DNA of 64,000 nt from Agapetus fuscipes (taxonomy: Eukaryota; Arthropoda; Insecta; Trichoptera; Glossosomatidae). The notes beneath the pieces were generated by a model that was not told the origin of the DNA, did no database searches, and saw nothing but the letters and a program-made list of their open reading frames with translations. Each line of letters begins with the position of its first letter. Positions within the stretch are counted from its first letter, which is position 1. The stretch is from NCBI GenBank assembly GCA_951799405.1, contig OX637332.1:13831001-13895000 (forward strand). Reading direction: 5' to 3'. Made by a program: the position numbers and the translations under genes. Of this stretch, positions 47,793 to 59,843 are shown in pieces.

Positions 47793-48689
47793 GTGTTAGA
47801 TGGGCGCTTCCAAAACAACCCAATCGAGATAGCAGTTGAGAAGTGTGCTTCAAAAAGTTATTTGTGTTGTAAATGTAATATGTGATTTTGTAGAAATGCC
47901 GTGAGAGCTAATGCTTCAAATCATATTTCGATGATAAAATGTAACAAAAACAATGGATGAAAAGTTGAATCAAATAAGCCATTGTGTATCAAAATATTCA
48001 GTTTTAAACGCGGTATGCGGATATTTTGGTTTGGTAATAATTATTAAATAAATATGGTTACAAGACCCTAAAAATCTATTACACGTTAAACACTGGTTTC
48101 AATTCTGTAAGTTGAATTTTGTAAATTTATAAAAGGCATTACATATTGCGAACGCTAAATAACAGTTTAACCAAAACATAATTTTTCAAAAATTCTCACA
48201 AACGTTTCCCTTTTATTCTCAGTTTTATTACTTATGTTAGTATTCAAAACGATTGATCAGATGTTTAAAAAGGCAATAATAGCCCAGGAAAAGAAATAAT
48301 ATGAAGAAATTCGTCTCAGCTTGTGTTTATAAATGCTTAAGTACTCTGTTTTTTATATTCGCTTTAATTAAACAAAACATAAAATAAACAAGCAAAGCAA
48401 AAGCTTGATAGTTCTGTAATTAGTCAAAGTAGATTTCTGTCTACGAGAAAAAATATATAAAAACTATTGTCATTTTTTCGCTGTGAGATTTATGTATTTA
48501 TTTACCACTTCAAGCTTTTTTAACATAATTAAAATTCAGTTTTTTATAACGCTTTTTCAAAATTCTAGGTCATTCCAAAAGCGTATCCTTTTACTTAATT
48601 CAATATAAATTGATTGTATTCTCACAAAAGTGTAGAACACATAATTTTATCGTGAATAATATTTCCATTATTTTCATAATTATTACAAC
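47793..48689. other. Non-coding, nothing recognised
   Basis: AT-rich spacer. Confidence 0.4.
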
Positions 48690-48832
48690 TACCAACAGAA
48701 AGCAACCGCAAAGAAAGCGAAGACCGCCACGTCGTTTTGATAACTCGCCTTGAGAATGCTTTCTGCTCGTAAAAGTGAAACGTCGGCAGATAAAAAAAGC
48801 TACGTAAAGACCATGGTTTAACCCGAAAAAAT
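48690..48832 (-). mobile_element. Foldback repeat M3, half copy
   Basis: The reverse strand matches 62100-62215: GGTTAAACCATGGTCTTTAC, ATCTGCCGACGTTTCACTTT and CATTCTCAAGGCGAGTTATC. Only one arm plus part of the centre is present. Confidence 0.75.
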
Positions 48833-49353
48833 ACAATAACAATACGTCAGTCAAAACTTATTTACTTTTAAAGTGTTCAAACGAGGTTATTTTTTTTTTA
48901 CATCTAACGAGCTTTAAAGTTCATTCATATTATCTTCTTGCTTTAAGTCACTTGCAAATTTATCGATTTTGTTTCAATTGACTCGTTCTTTCATTTAAAA
49001 AAAAGTATAAATCGACCAAGTCTCACGCAAACAAAGCCTTATAAATTAGTCTGCATTCTGTATACACTGAGTATCGGCTTGAATACAGTGACTGGGTAAC
49101 TTTCCAGTTCGCGCGGAGCCCTGAGTGGTCTAGCGATGGAAGTGATTAATTAGGGGCCTTGTCGATTGTGAAGCCAAGTTTTTTCCCCCATATTGAATGA
49201 ATCAAACTTCGGCTGGAAAATTTTATTACGCAATACACGCCTTATAATCATAACTTTTCATGTAACGACTATTGATCAAAAATATGAAATGGAGTGAGCC
49301 CAACAATGTATACTGGCGATTTTGGTTTGTTGTTGTTTTTTTTTAATATGTCA
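48833..49353. other. Non-coding spacer
   Basis: Nothing recognised. Confidence 0.4.
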
Positions 49354-49675
49354 GTCCGATCGATAGCTCAGTTTGTAGAGTGCTTGCATTCCGCCCCGTG
49401 AGCTCGGGCTCGAATCCCACCGAGGGTGTCAGAAATGATTTCCCGTTTCGGTGTTTATTTCAAACCCCAAAATAAAATACCGGCAAGGTTTACTCAGCTT
49501 TCACAATAAATGAGAACCAGCCCTCTCGAGAGCTGGGAAACTCCCACTTCAACTGAAGTGGTTGGCGTAAGGCCGACCCCCTTACCTGTAAAAATAAATA
49601 GGTTCAACTCGCCACATGCGACCCCTTTGGGGATAACGCGGCAAGAAGGTACACTATATGTGTAGCTTAGTTGCG
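49354..49675 (+). mobile_element. SINE-T: tRNA-derived SINE, near full length
   Basis: The head 49358-49434 is tRNA-like, with box A TAGCTCAGTTTGTAGAG and box B GGCTCGAATCCCA at normal spacing, so it carries an internal RNA polymerase III promoter. A body of ~110 bp follows. Then comes a block at about 49545-49655 (GTGGTTGGCGTAAGGCCGAC, CTGTAAAAATAAATAGGTTC, GGGGATAACGCGGCAAGAAG) that parallels the first ~100 bp of R250. The 3' part (TGTGTAGCTTAG) is shared with the second copy at 59206-59432, which confirms it as a family. No protein is encoded, and mobilisation would depend on a LINE. Confidence 0.88.
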
Positions 49676-50371
49676 TTTTTTTATTGTGCGGTTTTCTTCA
49701 ATTTTATTTATTTCCCTTATTATATCGATACCTCTAAGATTAAATGGAATAAGTGACATATTAAGTTAATGGGATTCTTAGATAAATGCAAAAAAAAAAA
49801 ACAATTTTTTACGAGAGCAAACAGTGAAAAAATATGAAAATCCTGTATTTTAGAAGTTTGTCATCAACATATAATCATGATTAGTTCACTTACTATGAAA
49901 AGTTTCACCAAATAAAATGTTTCATCTACGATTTCTCAAATCAGCGAATCAGCACTCATTTAGTTTTACCTTTAAGGTGGCGCTATGAACGACTGTGAAT
50001 AAACCACAAAATACATTCAAACAATGGGTCTTTGAAAAACAATACACTCAGCACGAATTTGAATTTATATATTTTTTCTCGGCGGCAAACGTCACTCGTG
50101 TATGGTACTACGGTCCTTGGCTACCAATAAAAATATTTGTTTTCACAATTCTGTCTATGCGAATTCATGTGTGGAACTTGTGTGAAATTTCATCTGACAA
50201 ATGTTTCGACTTTCTCAATGCTTGTTTAGCTTATCTACCATTTGATTCAAAGATGACCTTTCAATGAAATCGTCTTATGAATTAAATTCTACTTAATCTC
50301 AGACAATAAAAAAAAGTAAAACACGACAATGTGAGAGTTGTTTATATATTTTTTAAATAAATTTTCAGTAA
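49676..50371. other. Non-coding, nothing firmly recognised
   Basis: Loose similarity of 49962-50110 to 20815-21060 is noted there. The 90-codon frame at 49995-50267 has no domain. Confidence 0.35.
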
Positions 50372-50618
50372 TATTCCTTGACTTATAGGTTGGTATGAGG
50401 CTGACCACCCATACTGTAAAAAATGGTTCACTTTGCCAATGTCACCCCTGTTTCAGGGAAGGTCGGCAAAAGTTGTGGGGCTTATGTTCATTTGAGGTTT
50501 GGATTTTATTTGTAAGTACACATTCAGCATTTGTAAGCGCGAACTGCACTTGTTGGTTTGTGGGCATACATCTGAGAGCTTTAAATGAATATATCCTTGC
50601 AACTTAGATTATAGATTA
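50372..50618 (+). repeat. R250 copy, full length
   Basis: Starts TTCCTTGACTTATAGGTTGG and ends TTGCAACTTAGATTATAGAT. Near-identical to 30386-30636 and to 52275 and 18321 in reverse: the young subfamily. Confidence 0.95.
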
Positions 50619-50632
50619 TTTATAGACATAGG

Positions 50633-51075
50633 CAGTGACGGCTCCAGGTAAGGTGCATCGGTGCATTGCACCCCCAGTAATAATGCCACGATCCAATACT
50701 TACAAATTTGTTCCGCATAAAATACCGTTTGTGTCAAGTCCTATTATACATTCATAATGATTTTACATATTATACAGTTCCGCGAACATGAAAATACTCC
50801 AAATTGGTAGGTATTTAAACATAGATATTATATCGCAGTGCATTTTGTGGCAATGCCCAAAAAAATTTGTATGAAGCCCTATACATTTCTTTAAAAACCA
50901 ACTTAAACGGTGAATATTGAGAGCACTGTACATTTTTAAAAAGAGGCCCGTGCATCGCCAAAATTCCTCGCTCTCCGAATAATAAAATATCCAAAATAAC
51001 ATCAAGAAGGGGGGTAATCAATGACGACTAGTATAAAAATGCACTGCTCGATGAAAAATCGACGAGCCGTCACTG
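50633..51075. mobile_element. hAT-like non-autonomous element (443 bp)
   Basis: Terminal inverted repeats CAGTGACGGCTC and GAGCCGTCACTG are flanked by GACATAGG and CACATAGG, an 8-bp duplication with one mismatch. Subterminal GGTGCATTGCACCCCC near the left end echoes AAATGCACTGC near the right end. No transposase is present. It lies just beyond the tail of an R250 copy. Confidence 0.87.
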
Positions 51076-51083
51076 CACATAGG

Positions 51084-51690
51084 TACAAACGTTGTTTATG
51101 TGAAAATACCTCTGATGGACATAAGACAACCAAGCACTAAGGGGACAGTATGATCTTCACTGTTTATTTTAAAATACTAGTTATATCTTGAGTTGAATGT
51201 TTTTTTACTCGTTCTTGCATTTAGTGGCCTCTTGGAAGTATTCACCCCTGGTATTACTATAAAAGATAGCCGGACGTGAAGATATTATTGCTTCCTAGTG
51301 TAAAGGATCGCTTTTCAAAGTGGTTAGCCGAGTCCGACGTTATTTCGAGGCTAAAGCACTCGATTCGTATCATAACCATCAATTTATCGGAAATGTTCGC
51401 TCTATAGTGGCTCTTGGCTTATCGCGGCTGGATTACCTGAGAAAGTTAGGCCTGGCATGTCGGCTAAGTTTCAAATTACGCTAGTAATAGAGTACAAGTT
51501 GCGTAATGAAACATATTTCAGCATCGATATTAGTGTTGACTTATTGGTCATACCGTAATCTTAAATATTAAGTAAACTTAGCTGCGTACACTCAATATCC
51601 CCAAAATTGTATGATTATAAATTTATAAACATATTTCAGTTGAACTGTTGCGTTTTTCAGTTTTTCTAAAATATAATGTTATTTAACTTA
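51084..51690. other. Non-coding, nothing recognised
   Basis: A weak tRNA-like stretch near 51318-51370 was not accepted. Confidence 0.4.
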
Positions 51691-51938
51691 TAGTTCGGTA
51701 TTGTGACTGACTGACCACCAATACTGTAAAAATACTTCTCTTTCTCTATGCCACCTTTGTTTCAGGGAAGGTTGGCAAGAATTGCAGTACTTTTGTTCAT
51801 TTGAGATTTGGATTTTTATGTTGCAAGTTCACATACCGCATATGTACGCGCGAACTTATACGAGTCTACTTGTGTGAATGCATTTAATATAAATCTTAGA
51901 TATAACATTTCTTTGCAACTTAGATTATAGATTATTCA
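51691..51938 (+). repeat. R250 copy, near full length
   Basis: TTATAGTTCGGTATTGTGAC to TTTGCAACTTAGATTATAGA. Confidence 0.9.
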
Positions 51939-51967
51939 AGATGATTCGGATTTTATTTATTTTATAC

Positions 51968-52172
51968 TAGTTGACCCAACACATTTTGTCCTGTCTAAAT
52001 TACAATCAATTTGATGGTGGCCGGTTTGTGACACTGTAAGAATCTAATATGATAATATTAATAACTTCTGAGATTTTTTTTCATTTCAAATGGCATAAAA
52101 GTTTCTGCATTACAATCATCATTTTAAGACACAACAAAAAAATAATAGTTTTAGCTGTTCTCGAGTGATGCA
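51968..52172 (-). mobile_element. Short CTAG|T-ended repeat, Helitron-like 3' end
   Basis: On the minus strand it starts GCATCACTCGAGAACAGCTA and ends TGTGTTGGGTCAACTAG followed by T. Same family as 11625-11797. Confidence 0.6.
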
Positions 52173-52274
52173 TAACCAACAAACTTCTAATTAATAGATT
52201 TATTTTTGATCAAATGGCTTTCTCATAGAACTTAATTATTTACTCTATCTGACGTTGTTGCTATTCCTATTAAG

Positions 52275-52530
52275 TCTATATCTATAATCTATAATCTAAG
52301 TTGCAAGGATATATTCATTTAAAGCTCTCAGATGTATGCCCACAAACAAACACGTGTAGTTCGCGCTTACAAATGCTGATTGTGTACTTACAAATAAAAT
52401 CCAAACCTCAAATGAACATAAGCCCTGCAACTCTTGCCGACATTCCCTGAAACAGGGGTGACATTGGCAAAGTGAACATTTTTTTACAGTATGCGTGGTC
52501 AGCCTCATACCAACCTATAAGTCAAAGTAC
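52275..52530 (-). repeat. R250 copy, full length
   Basis: Opens with (TCTATAA)n-type tail and ends CATACCAACCTATAAGTCAA. Member of the young subfamily. Confidence 0.95.
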
Positions 52531-55033
52531 TTACTGATAATTTATGAATTTAATTATTATCTGCCTATACTACCTATTAAGTTATTAGAAAGCTGTATAT
52601 TCTATCTATTAATATATTGACTGAATAAACTGTCTTTTTACTTTTGTTAAAAGTCAAAGCAAGTTCTAAAGCTTATCAATTTGAGTCAAATACTAAAATA
52701 AGAACTTATGACAAAGCATTCGCCAAAAACCAGCACGGAATAATTTTCATAGAAATTTAGCATTTCTGCGAAACATTATTTTAAACTAAAATCGAAACCC
52801 AAACTTGTTTGTAGTACATACGAGTACGTCATATCTCACAAAAGCATGTTGAAGCTTTCACAGATAAATTGTATTAAATAGGGAACATAGGACCGAGTTC
52901 AAATTTCAGGCTATTACTAGCCCAAAGTGAAACCTTGCTGCATATATACAAAAAAAAATGTACGTAATATAATATAGCTTCAATAATACAAAAAAAACAT
53001 CAGTAAATTTATTAAGTATTTGCGCTCTGGCAAAACATCTTAAAACACATACTATCACCACATAATTTATAAGTATTTTGTTGCATTTGAAAGAAAATCT
53101 TCTTAAACAGTTTTTAATCAAAAAAAATATTTTTTATTTGCTTTCAAATAAAATTCTCTTTTGAAACAAGTACAACATAAAATTTATAATGTAATTTAGT
53201 CATTTTCTTCCTCTATTTCGATGCACAAGATATTTTCCTCTCGCGCGGCGCAACATTGTGTATTTCTGAGCTGAAGCTTTTTCACTAGAGGGATAATATT
53301 ATTTCAACTATTGTGAGCTCGGTTTAAAGCGAAAACTTTAAGTCCGTGTTGTTGTGTTATTCGAAAACCGCAAACATTATAAGCTTAATATTATTTTCAA
53401 CTTGTGCAAACTTTTGTGTAAAATTTGCCGAAAAGTTGAAGGCAGAAATGGGCTGATGAGAAGCAGTAGTATTATTTGAATGTAGTTTATGCATAAATAA
53501 ATATCGGATACAAGCAATAAAAGGATCGTACCCTTGTCAACGCTAACTTTCAACTCGGAATACCGAACTCTCAGCCACACGTTCAACAAAGGCGCTTAAC
53601 ACGCCGTACGTTGTGTTACTGAAACTCAAGATAACTGAAACTAGGTACAGAGTAGACGCAGATGCTATTGTAGCATTAATACGTAATCTAATCTTGCTTT
53701 GGGTACACACACAGCTCTTAAACCAACTGTTATTATTAAATCTTGAAGGTTTTTCCCCCTGAAAAGGAGATAAATTTTCAAGCATCCTCGACAGTAACAC
53801 GACAATCTATTAAAAACAGATATGTAACAGATATTTTGTCTTCTGGAATGATTCAGCTACAAAAATAATTTATCCGCGGTTTGATTTAGGTTATCGTTTT
53901 AATTAATACCATGAATACAACTGAATATGTTTATTTTGTTTTTCATAATTATATCTATTTTTATAACTACGGCATTGAAGTTACCACTTTTTTATTTTTA
54001 TTTATTTACTAGCAGTATCCAGCGTGTTTTACTACGCCATGGGATCAATTTATTTCCGCAGATAAAAGCTTCAGCCTTTATACAACACCAGGACCAGAAA
54101 AAAATTGTTATCCAATCGGAATGAAACTTCACACGATCCATCTTTAGAGTAACCTTCACGTTTTCTGAAAACTTAAGCCAGGCAAAGGGAACATAGATTG
54201 GCGTGCTTCTATTTCTATTTTAAATTTGAAACAAAGGTCATACGTTTAGAAGTATATAATGTTTTTATTTACGAGTACTCAGTTCAACAATATAAATATG
54301 ACATTACAAAATTGATGTTTTTCCTTAGTTTGGTTTACCAAATTTTAAAGATTTTGAAAAGTAACGCCTTCAATATAGTAGGAGACTTCGAGGCTACCGT
54401 AACGTACTCCGATAGCTTGGGATAATCAATTCAGATCAACTCCTTTCAAACTTTGAACATTGCAATAATGATTGATTGGGAAGAAAGGGGCACATTATAT
54501 TGTGAACCTAAAAACACAATTATAAAAGAGAAACTTTTTTAGAAAAATATTTTGAATTATTGAAAAAATATATATGTGTGCTTTTATAGAAGCTAATGCG
54601 TAGGTATTTTAGACATAGGAGGATCATTTATTCATTGAAGTCCGAACGCAAATAAAATAAAAACTAATACCCCGAAATTCTTTATCCTCGTTTCCGCTAC
54701 GGTTATTTATGTATTGGGGACCTGTCGCGCGGTTAGTAAGAGCTCTTTATATGGCGGCCCATGAACTAAAGGACGGTTTATAACGCCCATTGTGAGCTGT
54801 GATTTGACAAGTGAGATGACCAGTTCCTTATGTATTATCTTGTTTTGTAAGTTATATTTAAAAAAAATAGATTTATGACAACGAATGCAATTCACCAACC
54901 TATTTTGTCTGGCCAGAAAAAGGTATTAACATTATCAATTTAATTAATCATGTAATCTTTTTAATGAATTATAAATGGATATTTATCCAATGGCATCTGT
55001 TGAACCAGGGTTAAAGTTATTGTCGATAGGACA
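52531..55033. other. Long non-coding stretch, nothing recognised
   Basis: Short frames at 52906, 53377, 53543 and 54198 have no motifs. A C/G-rich patch occurs near 53235. Confidence 0.4.
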
Positions 55034-55116
55034 CGGCGCAGGCGGGTTTCGAACCGGCGGTAGTGTCAATAACGCAAATTCGAGTGACAACGCCTTATCC
55101 TTCGACCATCCCAGCG
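55034..55116 (-). pseudogene. tRNA-Ser-like pseudogene or SINE head
   Basis: The minus strand reads a box A-like TGGTCGAAGGATAAGGCG, an anticodon loop-like CTCGAAT (anticodon CGA, Ser), a variable region, and box B GGTTCGAAACC. The spacing fits a long-variable-arm tRNA. The acceptor and anticodon stems do not pair properly, so it is a relic. Confidence 0.5.
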
Positions 55117-58100
55117 ACTAAATCTTGTTATCGAGTATTTCATACGCCGTAGTGTACATAATTCCATATGCTTTATTTTATTGGTCGTTTTGAAAATCAG
55201 CTGTATTTGAGCAAAATTAAATATCTGGTAAACCATTTTCTAAGAAGCCACAAACATTTTTTTTTAAATTAACTCCTAAAATGAAAACTGAATTAAAAAT
55301 TACAGGCAACACTTTTAAACCCAATCAAGCAAATCTGTGAAATATTATGTGAACATATGGGGGACAATTTAAAAGATTCAATAACACGTACCGTACGGAA
55401 AAAAAGCTTTGATAAAGAATGGATTTGCAGAAAAAATCTGCTGAGAGTTGTTCTTGTGTTTAACCACAAAAAGACGAGAAACATATAGGAATAATAGATG
55501 GCCAAAAGAATTGCATGTTTGTTTGTGAAATTTGTCATTAAATTACCGGTTTTTTTCTTTTGTCAGTTTTTTAAGTAGAAGCAGAGGAAACAAAAAAGGA
55601 AACAAATGATTGTTGTTTATTTATTCAATTTTGCTGTGAACGATCTTTACGGCCATGGGCGGTATTCTAAACAGCGAATGGTGTTTTTACTCACAAAAAT
55701 ATTTTTAAATTCCCCAGCTCTCCTTGCTTTAAGTCGGTCGGCTTACCACCAGATGGGACAAACAGTAATTTTATTAATTGCTGGGATGCTCCTTCGTTTC
55801 ATACTTTATTTTGTTTTTTTGTCATTTTAAGAAAATATTTGCAAAAAAAAATGCTGTATTTTATTTTATTGAGTGTACTATTTCACCACAAAAAGGAATG
55901 AATAAATTTTATGTAAAATTTTATAAAAAAAATAATGTAAAAAATATATATATGTTATGTATATTGAAAGGACGCTTGCAGCATGTGCATTGTGCAAGCG
56001 TATCTTTACAACCTTAATTTGTGGGCATCTACAAAATATAAATATTTATGTTAATAAGTCATTACAATCAAAATTACAGATATAAGAGAGATATAATTCT
56101 AATTTATTGTAGGACCTGTACCTAATAAATTACTAATATTGAATATTTATTAAGAACGAGTACTCTAGTATATTTAGAATCGAGCTTACTTGAGAAGTTT
56201 CTCTTGATTACATCCATGCCTTGAAATCACTTCGCATTCCGAAACCACTAAGTAGATTCAATATCTTAAACTAATAAGTTTCTGTGAATTTGACTGACAA
56301 ACTGTAAAAAATCATCAAAATTACTAAGTTCAACTGAAATGGCGGAAAGCATGTATTCATTGACGTCTTGGATTTTTTTATTGTATGCACACGTGCGTTA
56401 TTTTTAAGTTACACATTATATAATGTGACAGTTTTTTTTAACTTACAAGTTCTCAAAAAAAGATACATGAAAAAATAAAATATAAAACCAACCAATGCCA
56501 GACATCCACAAAAATACAAAATTAATAAGAAATCAATTTTTCAATCGAACACTGTGGTAAGCCATTTTTTTTTTTCCAAAACAATTTGATATATTTAAAA
56601 AACATTTAAAGTGGTTGAAAACAAGGTTTAATTTTGTTTGTTTTTCTTTAAGATAATTGTGTATTTTTAATTATATCAATTTTTGTTTGGAATAAATAAA
56701 CCTGTATTGTACAAAATTAATAGTAAATAAAAGTAAATCGATTTGCGTGAGAATGTGTCAAAGAAGTTAATGAAAAACATATTTTTAAGTACGTATTTAT
56801 ATATTTGTTTTTATATATGTTTTTAATAAATTAAGTAAAGATAATATTTTTTTGAAAATTATTATCTAAAACGGTGGATATTTTGGATGGTCGTCTATTG
56901 AAGAGCACTTTGTATAGCTTTCAGGAAAAAAACTACTCGCAAGATTATTATAATCCGAGAGGGGTGGGAAAATGCGAGAAATATGTAAGAAAAGAGAAAT
57001 TCCTGAGACAAAAATGTAAGCGAAAATATTTTTGTCTGAAGGATCAACGGCTTAGATTTTCATCAAAGGTTTCAGAAAAATGGACAGTTGTCACTCAGCT
57101 TACATGATTGCTAAATTCTGGAGAAAAATACTTAAGTTTTTATGGTTGCCATAGTAGAATTTTTCTAATAGAAATTTAACTAATCAATTACAACAAGATC
57201 ACAATTGAACGTGGGGTTTTTCCGTGATCCTGAAGAGGAAGATTTGTATTCCTTGGATTTTGTGTTCGAGTAAAACTGTGTGTTTTTTTATAATACATAA
57301 ATAATAAAAAATAATAACCTCATCCGTTTATAAAATATAATTTCCACATATCAACTTATCATATTATGAATAAAAGCTAGATTTTATTTTGTGAACGAAT
57401 AAATAGTAATTGAAAATTATTGTTACTTATTTAAGTATTTCGGTTTTTGTGAAATTCGTAAATAAAACTTCTAAAAGATTTCATTACAAAAATTCAAATT
57501 TCGTTTTACATACTACTTCAAAGCATTGTAAAATAAACACTTTAAAAATGCATTTTGCGTGAATATCTCAAGGATCCGCTCCCTCTCGAGTGGAACCAAA
57601 ACTGAATTTAAATGGCATGGAAAAACTCTCCCCGATCCAACTTTGCCTCTGGAAATATGATAAGCGAGAGCGATATCATAATTGCATCTTGTAGCTGCCA
57701 GATTGGACACTCGGAGAATCTACTTGGATAATTAATTTATAAAACTTCCCGACTGACATCATCTTTGCCTGCCGCTCCTTAGATCACCAACCTAGAGATA
57801 ATACTTCTCAACTTTTCTTCATAAAAAAAGTATTTACATTTGAACTGCCGCGGAGCTAAGCCCCCAGGTTGAGCTCGCTTCTCTGCTAAAGTTGCTTTTA
57901 TACCTATTCCCCTCAAACCCGAACCCGGCGAGAAGAAAAGTTTTTCTTCGAGTGTAAGCCCACTCAAGCTGTTAAAGTTGAGACTTTGGACTTTGAAGTT
58001 AGTATCGGAGCGGTATGTCAAATACCTACATAGGTTGCTAACCTTCTCAAATACACTAAGTTTCGGCTCGGATTTCTCAAAAATTCTTAGTTTAATTAGC

Positions 58101-58605
58101 AGTAAGTGGAAGCAATTAAAGTACTAAGAAATTACGCCAATAATTTTGTCAGATACACACATGGATATGTAGATTATAACATGCTAGTTTTTTTTTTGTG
58201 TATGACATAAATGTAAATAGAACAAAATATATGATTAAAAACTGATTCAGAATTCTAGGTTTGTTTGCACTAAATTTACTTGAAAATAATCAATGTTGGA
58301 TGATGAAGTTGTTAACTTTTTCGGTGTTATTTTCCGATGGAATTTTAAGGTGAGTATTTAAGTATCCAAGTAAAATCCATATAAATTAGGAGTCACATAC
58401 ACTAACGTTGAAAATACTGGACCTAAAAGTATGTTAGTGGATATATTACTTAAGCTAATAGCATACCCCGAAGGTTCTACTAGTTATGTTGTTGCTAGAG
58501 TAGCGACATTTTAAAGTATTGGACAGATTCAAAAGATATGGTACACAAGTAAATATAAAATGAAAGGAATGTAGTCAACATAAAGAATGTGTGTTCTCCT
58601 CTCAC
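55117..58605. other. Long non-coding stretch 3' of the visible dipeptidase exons
   Basis: This should hold the next intron and possibly later exons of the dipeptidase gene (minus strand), but no matching coding segment was found. A faint R250 trace (CTTGCAGCATGTGCATTGTG, then TTGTGGGCAT) lies near 55974-56030. Confidence 0.4.
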
Positions 58606-58690
58606 CTGCTACATCGGCCAAGGTGGCGTTGTCGCTGCACTTCACGAAGTTCGGGAAGAAGTTCACCATGATTATGCCGCCATTGTCCCT
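58606..58690 (-). CDS. Membrane dipeptidase (M19), internal exon b
   Basis: An 85-nt minus-strand exon. The acceptor is TAATTCCCAG and the donor GCAG|GTGAG. It encodes RDNGGIIMVNFFPNF, then VKCSDNATLADVA plus one base (ends in phase 1). The family has an xGIVMVNFY segment followed by CS/T-x-N-A-x-L-x-D/QVADH at this place, after the second metal-binding histidine. It follows exon 59844-60020 in phase 0, with an intron of 1153 bp that contains a SINE-T copy and an R250 copy. Dipeptidases of this family hydrolyse dipeptides at the cell surface (GPI-anchored in mammals) and are zinc enzymes. Localisation in this organism is inferred only. The next exon downstream was not found. Confidence 0.85.
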
Positions 58691-59205
58691 CTGGGAATTA
58701 CAACGGAACAACATTACCAACTTATTTCACAAATGTTTTGCTTAACAAAAACTTGCAAATTAAAAATTATTCCTTTTGCAATTGCCCTCCACGGATTACC
58801 TTATTTTTGTTGTTGAATTTTTGCCAATTCAATGTAGAAAGTTTATGTTTAAATTGGTCAGTCTTTGGAGGTATTTCTTTCTAAGTAAAGGATCACAGGT
58901 TTGAATTTCACACACTTTTAAATGGTCCTCAAAACAATGGATAGATTTTTTTAAATCAACCAATTGTTTCACATTTTACTAAGGCACCAACTGTGAATTA
59001 CGTTTCAAAAAGCATTATGTTTACATTATGTTTACTTTGATCAATGAGGTAGCCAGCCTCACGAAGATAGGAGTTTTAGACATTTTTACTTTCTTTTGTG
59101 TGGTATTAGTGTAAAAGAACAATAGCTTCCTGTCTGTATACGTTGGGGCACATACACGACCACTTCTATCCTCAATCTTCAGGTAAACATTTCTATGGTA
59201 CAAAT

Positions 59206-59432
59206 GTACCTAAGCTACATACACATTGCTACTTCTTACCGCGTTGATCCTTTCGGGATCGAGTATAGCGTGTATAGCGTAGTTTTTTTTTTACAGAAAA
59301 GGCCAGCCTTACGTCAACCATTTCAGTTGACAGTGAGGTTTTCCTAGCTCTCTACCCAGGGACTGATGTTTTTTTCTTAGGAAGGCTGCCGTAAGGCTGA
59401 AGTAACTCTTGCCAATATTTTATTTTGGGTAT
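59206..59432 (-). mobile_element. SINE-T copy, 5'-truncated
   Basis: The minus strand reads CCCAAAATAAAATATTGGCA, CAACTGAAATGGTTGACGTA, AGGCTGGCC, CTGTAAAA, CAACGCGGTAAGAAG and TATGTAGCTTAG, the same order as 49450-49675. The tRNA head is missing. Confidence 0.85.
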
Positions 59433-59444
59433 GAAATTAGGTTT

Positions 59445-59708
59445 CCTTAACTTATAAGTTGGCATGAGGCTGACTACGCATACTGTAAAAAATGGTTCAC
59501 TTTGCCGATGTCACCCCTGTTTCAGAGAAGTTCAGCAAGAGCTGCAATGCTTATGTTCATTTGAGATTCGGGTTTTATATCAAAAGAAAAAATAAAGATA
59601 GGTCCACATGCAGCATGTGTAAGCACGAACTTATACGTGTCTACTTATGGAAATGCATTTAATATGAATCTTAAATATTAAATATCTTTGCAATTAAGAT
59701 AATAGATA
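59445..59708 (+). repeat. R250 copy, near full length
   Basis: TTCCTTAACTTATAAGTTGG to TATCTTTGCAATTAAGATAA. A ~14-bp A-rich insertion occurs near 59583. Confidence 0.9.
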
Positions 59709-59843
59709 GATATTATATTAAAGACATAATTACCGATACGGTAAATAATTTCCGACACCCTTGATTGTGAACTGAAAAAATTAACTGGACTAGGCAGCCC
59801 AATTTTTCTCTAACAGGCAAAACAGTACGATGATTTTACTCAC

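Larger units (their letters stand above)
58691..59843 (-). other. Dipeptidase intron with two SINE-type insertions
   Basis: GTGAGT donor at 59843-59838 and AG acceptor at 58692-58691 join two phase-0 ends. The intron hosts SINE-T (59206-59432, minus) and R250 (59445-59705, plus). Confidence 0.8.

Noticed and set aside
49354..49440. A functional tRNA gene
   Set aside because: Box A and B are good, but the acceptor strands do not pair and the sequence continues into a SINE body shared with 59206-59432.
51318..51370. tRNA-like stretch (TTAGCCGAGTCCGACG, then CTCGATTCGTATC)
   Set aside because: Box spacing is short, arms do not pair, and no second copy is seen.
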